Of a stretch of DNA of 64,000 nucleotides, positions 60,744 to 64,000 are shown piece after piece (the first letter of the stretch is position 1; the number at the start of each line of letters is the position of its first letter). The stretch comes from Pelagibacterium montanilacus (GTDB lineage: Bacteria > Pseudomonadota > Alphaproteobacteria > Rhizobiales > Devosiaceae): NCBI RefSeq assembly GCF_003992665.1, contig NZ_RZMX01000025.1, positions 142,321-206,320 of the forward strand, given 5' to 3'. The translations under genes were made by a program, and so were the position numbers. Below the pieces are notes generated by a model. It worked only from the letters and a program-made list of their open reading frames with translations, had not been told where the DNA came from and did not search any database.

Positions 60744-61715
60744 GTGAAGCTGCGCGTGCTTGGCATTCTATCGCTTCTACTGCTGCTCGCGCCGACCGTG
60801 GCTCAGGCAATAGAAACCTATGGCTCGTTCGCTGTATCCAGCGAAGCGCCTACATTGGCCCTGTTTTCAGGGGACATAACGCCAAAGACGCCTTTGGACT
60901 TTAGACGCCTGATCAGCGCTCATCCGGACGTAGAGGTGGTTGCGCTGTGGAGCAAGGGAGGCGAAGTGCATCCGGCCTTGCTGCTCGCTGATGACATGCA
61001 CCAGAGGCAAATGAGCACCATTATCCCTAAGGGGGCGGAGTGCTACTCAGCCTGTGCGTTCCTATTTTTGTCGGGGCACAATCGCCGCGCGGAAGGCGAG
61101 CTTGGTGTGCACCAGTTCTACGGTGGCGAAGATACTGCCTCGTCGGCTCAGAACGCGGTGTCGGACATAGTGGAGATCCTGGGGAAGTTTGACGTTCCGC
61201 CAGCCATGCTCGCGCAAATGCTGCGCACGCCTCCCGAAGAGATGCATGTATTCTCGGATGAACAAATTGTTGAGTTCGGCATCAACCGGGGACCAGAGCT
61301 TTTGGATTCCGCCTTGCACGAATGGGGCGAGGCTGCGCCTACATTCGAGTCGATTATCGCCGCGCACGAGGCGAGCGACGCCAGCAGTAGCACTGATGCC
61401 ATGAGCGGCCCTTCAGTATCCTTCGCTCTTTATAGGGGCGTGGATTTTTACGGCTCTGACGTGGCTCAGTTTCGGGCTGCGGACATTGCGCAGTGCTACA
61501 TCGCCTGCCTTGAGCACGACCAATGCATGGCAATGACAATGAACATCGATCCGCGCGTCGCCAGCGGGCCAAACTGCTTTCTCAAGAGCGATACGGGCGA
61601 TACCGAGTTCTACGACATGGCGATATCGGGCCGGTTCCAGTTGAGCGATGAACCGACCCACCTTTGGATTCGGGGAAGAATGGTGCCCGCCGATGACGTG
61701 ATGGTACTGGACTAA
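60744..61715 (+). CDS. Periplasmic ClpP-like protein with C-terminal PAN-like domain
   Basis: 323 residues from the GTG at 60744 (AGGTGG 6 nt before), which gives a signal peptide ending VAQA. Residues 35-200 look like a ClpP/crotonase-fold serine protease of the exported type: LWSKGGEVHPALLLADDM, ECYSACAFLFLSG (Ser102) and ELGVHQFYGG (His123). Residues about 225-305 look like a PAN/apple domain with paired Cys (AQCYIACLEHDQCMAMTMN, NCFLKSD). Such exported ClpP-like proteins are known in alphaproteobacteria without clear function; the added PAN domain suggests binding of protein or carbohydrate. Confidence 0.75.
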   Translation: MKLRVLGILSLLLLLAPTVAQAIETYGSFAVSSEAPTLALFSGDITPKTPLDFRRLISAHPDVEVVALWSKGGEVHPALLLADDMHQRQMSTIIPKGAECYSACAFLFLSGHNRRAEGELGVHQFYGGEDTASSAQNAVSDIVEILGKFDVPPAMLAQMLRTPPEEMHVFSDEQIVEFGINRGPELLDSALHEWGEAAPTFESIIAAHEASDASSSTDAMSGPSVSFALYRGVDFYGSDVAQFRAADIAQCYIACLEHDQCMAMTMNIDPRVASGPNCFLKSDTGDTEFYDMAISGRFQLSDEPTHLWIRGRMVPADDVMVLD

Positions 61716-61829
61716 TGCCATCCGCATTTAGGCAGCTTTCCAGAGCGTATGGCCATCGATTCGGTGCCTCAGATATGATCCCGGCCGATCCATTGTCACA
61801 TGCTCGGCCGGGAGATGCTTTGCAGGTGG

Positions 61830-62348
61830 TCAGCTATCGCCGACCGTGACCCTGACGCAGATGTGGTCATAGTCGAAGGTATTGGCGCTGGAGATCACGT
61901 TGGACGTGATGGTCTCGCTCGCCCCTGAACTCACCATTCCAAATGAGGCGGAGGCCGAGAGGGCAAATGCGATCGCCTCAGGGGCCTCAATCTCGCCGAC
62001 GATCCCCACGGCCTCGACCGCAACGGCTCTGTTGGTGGCGCTGAAATTGGTTGCCGATGCCGAGAGCCGAATGTGCTGGAGAGCGGGCATGAATGGCTCG
62101 TAGGGGACGATGGCGATGTTGTTGACCGTCAATCCACCAAAGCCGAGCGAGACCTGAAAGATGTCCTCGGCCCGATCTGCACAATACCAATCGCCCGCAA
62201 TAGGGGTGACGGGGCTGTCCTCGTCGGTATCCTGAGCGAAAAGCGGCGTCGAGAGAGAGGCAAGCACCAACGCCAGAGCTGCACGGGCCATGCCTTTGCG
62301 TTCTGACGGACGGCTCCAGCGGTGTGATGGTGTGGTCGGATTGGTCAT
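61830..62348 (-). CDS. Exported protein of unknown function, last in a membrane-protein operon
   Basis: 172 residues with a signal peptide (MARAALALVLASLSTPLFAQ from residue 20) after a 19-residue lead; the true start may be the ATG at residue 20. The mature part is beta-rich with two Cys (GDWYCADRAEDIFQ, YDHICVRVTVGDS). The ATG overlaps the stop of the upstream SHOCT gene by four bases. No family recognised. Confidence 0.65.
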   Translation of the reverse strand: MTNPTTPSHRWSRPSERKGMARAALALVLASLSTPLFAQDTDEDSPVTPIAGDWYCADRAEDIFQVSLGFGGLTVNNIAIVPYEPFMPALQHIRLSASATNFSATNRAVAVEAVGIVGEIEAPEAIAFALSASASFGMVSSGASETITSNVISSANTFDYDHICVRVTVGDS

Positions 62349-62914
62349 GTTGTAGTTCCTCCTTGGGCTGAGATGTATCGGTCGATGAGGGGGCCCTTGA
62401 GCCGGGTGAACTCGGACTCGCTCAACAGGCCTTCGGTGCGGAGCTGCTTGAGCCGGGCGATCTGGGCCAGGGGATCGGGCTCTGACGGGCGTTCGGGGGA
62501 CGGCGCGGGACCATCCCCGGCCAAGGGCGCAGCAGCCGCCGGATTGACGCCATTGATGCCCTCTATGCGCAGGCGCTTGACGTCATTGGCAAAGATATTG
62601 AGCCCGCTCTCCCCGCCATTGGTGCCGTCCGGGTCCCTGGTTCTGTGCACCGCGCCCATCGCCCAGACCATCGCGATCAGCCACCCCAGGACGGTGGCCC
62701 CGAACGCGAAGTTGATGATCAGGATGATCCAGCGGTTGGGATGGCCCCGGTAAAAGGCCACGACGGTCGGAATGACGTAGATGATGAACAGGGCGCCGTA
62801 GAGCAGGCCGAAAATGAGCAGAAGGTCATTGGTCGACTGCGCCATTGCCGGAGCGACCGGCAACAGCACAAATGCAAGCGCGAGCGGGAGGGTATGAGCG
62901 CTGAGGGGGCGCAT
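62345..62914 (-). CDS. Superinfection-immunity-like membrane protein with SHOCT tail
   Basis: 189 residues: signal-like helix, then two or three membrane helices including FYRGHPNRWIILIINFAFGA and VLGWLIAMVWAM, the pattern of the phage T4 Imm-like superinfection immunity family, and a C-terminal SHOCT domain (IARLKQLRTEGLLSESEFTR, LKGPLIDRYI). In T4, Imm blocks DNA entry of later phage; most bacterial members are general membrane proteins, so immunity is not implied. 16 bases after the DUF805 gene. Confidence 0.8.
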   Translation of the reverse strand: MRPLSAHTLPLALAFVLLPVAPAMAQSTNDLLLIFGLLYGALFIIYVIPTVVAFYRGHPNRWIILIINFAFGATVLGWLIAMVWAMGAVHRTRDPDGTNGGESGLNIFANDVKRLRIEGINGVNPAAAAPLAGDGPAPSPERPSEPDPLAQIARLKQLRTEGLLSESEFTRLKGPLIDRYISAQGGTTT

Positions 62915-62930
62915 AATCGTCTCCCCTTTA

Positions 62931-63647
62931 TCAGCGGGTCTTGGCCAGAAGATCGGCCTTCATGGAGGCGTATTCGCTCTCCTCGATCGCTCCGGTGCGC
63001 CGCAGCTCTGCAAGCCGCTCGAGCCTTGCAATGGTCTCGTCGGAGATCGGGCTGGAGGATTGCGGCTCTGGTGCTGTTGGAGATTGAGGGTTGGTCGGAG
63101 CTTGCGGTGCCTTGGCTGCATCCGCGGCATTCATTGGAGCCGTGCCAGTGCCGGCCAGTTCATCAGCCCCTGCCCCCTCGGTTTGCCCGGCGATAGGCTG
63201 TTGGGTGGTCACAGGGCCGGACTGAGCCGCAGAAGCCCCTTGGGGCGCATGATTGGCTGCCGGTCGCATGGTCTGGCCTGGGTCTGCGCCCCCGAGCGGA
63301 TGGGGCCCGAACCGGTTCGCCCCGGAGGTCGAAGGGGTAACGGCAAAGACCAGCAGCACGATCAATCCGACCAGCGGTACGAGCATGATCAGAGCCCACC
63401 AACCCGTACGATCGATATCGTGCAGCCGGCGCACCAACACCGAAAGTGACGGGATCAAGTGGGCGAGCACAACAACGCCCCCGATTACCCCATTGCCCTC
63501 CGCATCCAAGGTGCCGATCATCGCGTCAAGAAGCAGCCCTGCGCAGAGCAGCAATAAATAAAACAGGGTGAACAGCCAGAACTGGCTCCGGGTCGACCTG
63601 CCGCGGAAGTCGACATAGCGGCGCATGCCATCGAGATAGGCGTTCAT
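62931..63647 (-). CDS. DUF805 membrane protein with SHOCT tail
   Basis: 238 residues from the ATG at 63647. DUF805 part (RRYVDFRGRSTRSQFWLFTL, SVLVRRLHDIDRTGWWALIM, FAVTPSTSGANRFGP) with about four helices, a long Pro/Ala/Gln-rich linker and a terminal SHOCT domain (IARLERLAELRRTGAIEESE, YASMKADLLAK). It overlaps the gene before it by four bases. Membrane-organising or sensing role is possible; nothing specific is known. Confidence 0.85.
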   Translation of the reverse strand: MNAYLDGMRRYVDFRGRSTRSQFWLFTLFYLLLLCAGLLLDAMIGTLDAEGNGVIGGVVVLAHLIPSLSVLVRRLHDIDRTGWWALIMLVPLVGLIVLLVFAVTPSTSGANRFGPHPLGGADPGQTMRPAANHAPQGASAAQSGPVTTQQPIAGQTEGAGADELAGTGTAPMNAADAAKAPQAPTNPQSPTAPEPQSSSPISDETIARLERLAELRRTGAIEESEYASMKADLLAKTR

Positions 63648-64000
63648 TGGGCAACACCCCCGACCGGCGCCGCAGCGGCGTTCTTCTTCTTGGCCAGCTC
63701 GCGATAGCCCAACCAGCTCATCACCGAGAGCACCAGGGCGATACCGCCCCATATCCACATGTCCGAGAACACCGTGGTCGCGGCCGTCAGGAGCCCGATC
63801 AAAGCCGCGAGCCCGAACATGACCATCGCGACGCGGGGCAATCCCATGGCGAACGCCGCGCCCAGGACGAACAGGAAGGCCAGGATGATCCCCGCCGCTC
63901 CTCCTGCAGCGGTATCGGTATCGGACGTGATGTTGCCGCCGACCATAACGGCGCATGACTGGAGCCCGACGATCATGGTCAGGCATAGCGAAATGACGAG
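63644..64000 (-). CDS. Membrane lipoprotein-like protein (start outside window)
   Basis: The frame is open to the right edge. Upstream of the first ATG (63976) it reads LVISLCLTMIVGLQSC, the end of a lipoprotein signal with lipobox LQSC, so the true start is beyond 64,000. The rest has three membrane helices (GIILAFLFVLGAAFAMGL, VAMVMFGLAALIGLLTA, IWGGIALVLSVMSWLGY) and a Lys-rich tail. First visible gene of the four-gene minus-strand operon. Confidence 0.7.
   Translation of the reverse strand, partial: LVISLCLTMIVGLQSCAVMVGGNITSDTDTAAGGAAGIILAFLFVLGAAFAMGLPRVAMVMFGLAALIGLLTAATTVFSDMWIWGGIALVLSVMSWLGYRELAKKKNAAAAPVGGVAQ

Overview
The window looks like a chromosome segment of a GC-rich alphaproteobacterium of the order Hyphomicrobiales (Rhizobiales). 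The best guess is a Devosia/Pelagibacterium-like, probably salt-tolerant organism. The reasons are: a TCA cluster mdh-sucC-sucD-sucA-sucB-lpdA; an atpHAGDC operon without its Fo genes next to priA and xerC; the order rplU-rpmA-GNAT-obgE-proB-proA-nadD-rsfS-rlmH-envC-ctpA; a ribosomal protein L21 with the helix-hairpin-helix tail known from rhizobia; a LexA box of the alphaproteobacterial GAAC-N7-GAAC type; and an aspartate kinase tail of the ectoine-operon type at the left edge. The genus is inference.

Bases 1-41,750 are core genome. From left: the tail of an aspartate kinase, deoD (minus), leuD, a CPBP membrane protease, leuB, a glyoxalase-fold protein, a lipoprotein with a protease-inhibitor domain, zapE, then the TCA cluster (6.7-17.1 kb) with a secreted protein between sucC and sucD and a MAPEG protein between sucB and lpdA. 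A translationally coupled trio follows (divergent polysaccharide deacetylase, rppH, Asp/Glu racemase). Next come the minus-strand F1 ATPase operon, priA (minus), xerC (plus), a tandem palindromic repeat and an EamA transporter. A long minus-strand housekeeping block (30.5-40.7 kb) runs from rplU down to ctpA. Cores of promoters for mdh, atpH and rplU can be read, as can several intrinsic terminators.

Bases 41,855-57,000 form an accessory island. It begins just after a tRNA-Ser(CGA) gene and has lower GC, broken genes, a serine recombinase, a probable decayed tyrosine recombinase and a stray tRNA 3' half. Its intact genes look like genome-defence or conflict modules: (a) an overlapping pair coding an alpha-helical repeat protein and a nuclease-like protein; (b) a lone PD-(D/E)XK nuclease; (c) a Dam-type adenine methylase followed by a 784-residue protein that joins an N-terminal PD-(D/E)XK-like domain, a DndB-like DGQHR domain and a C-terminal HEPN-like RxxxxH motif; (d) an overlapping pair of an unknown protein and a RelA/SpoT-domain protein; (e) a small HEPN-like protein. 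The methylase/DGQHR pair is the best candidate for an undescribed system; its function is inference.

Bases 57,000-64,000 carry small accessory and envelope genes. An SOS box precedes a small conserved protein and an SRAP (HMCES/YedK-type) protein whose reading frame is fused in frame to an upstream ORF; an internal start with a good ribosome binding site would restore the N-terminal catalytic cysteine. After that come a membrane protein, a secreted nuclease of the SNase family, a CC0125-type lipoprotein, a ClpP-like periplasmic protein with a PAN-like domain, and a minus-strand operon of membrane proteins with two SHOCT tails, a superinfection-immunity-like domain and DUF805.
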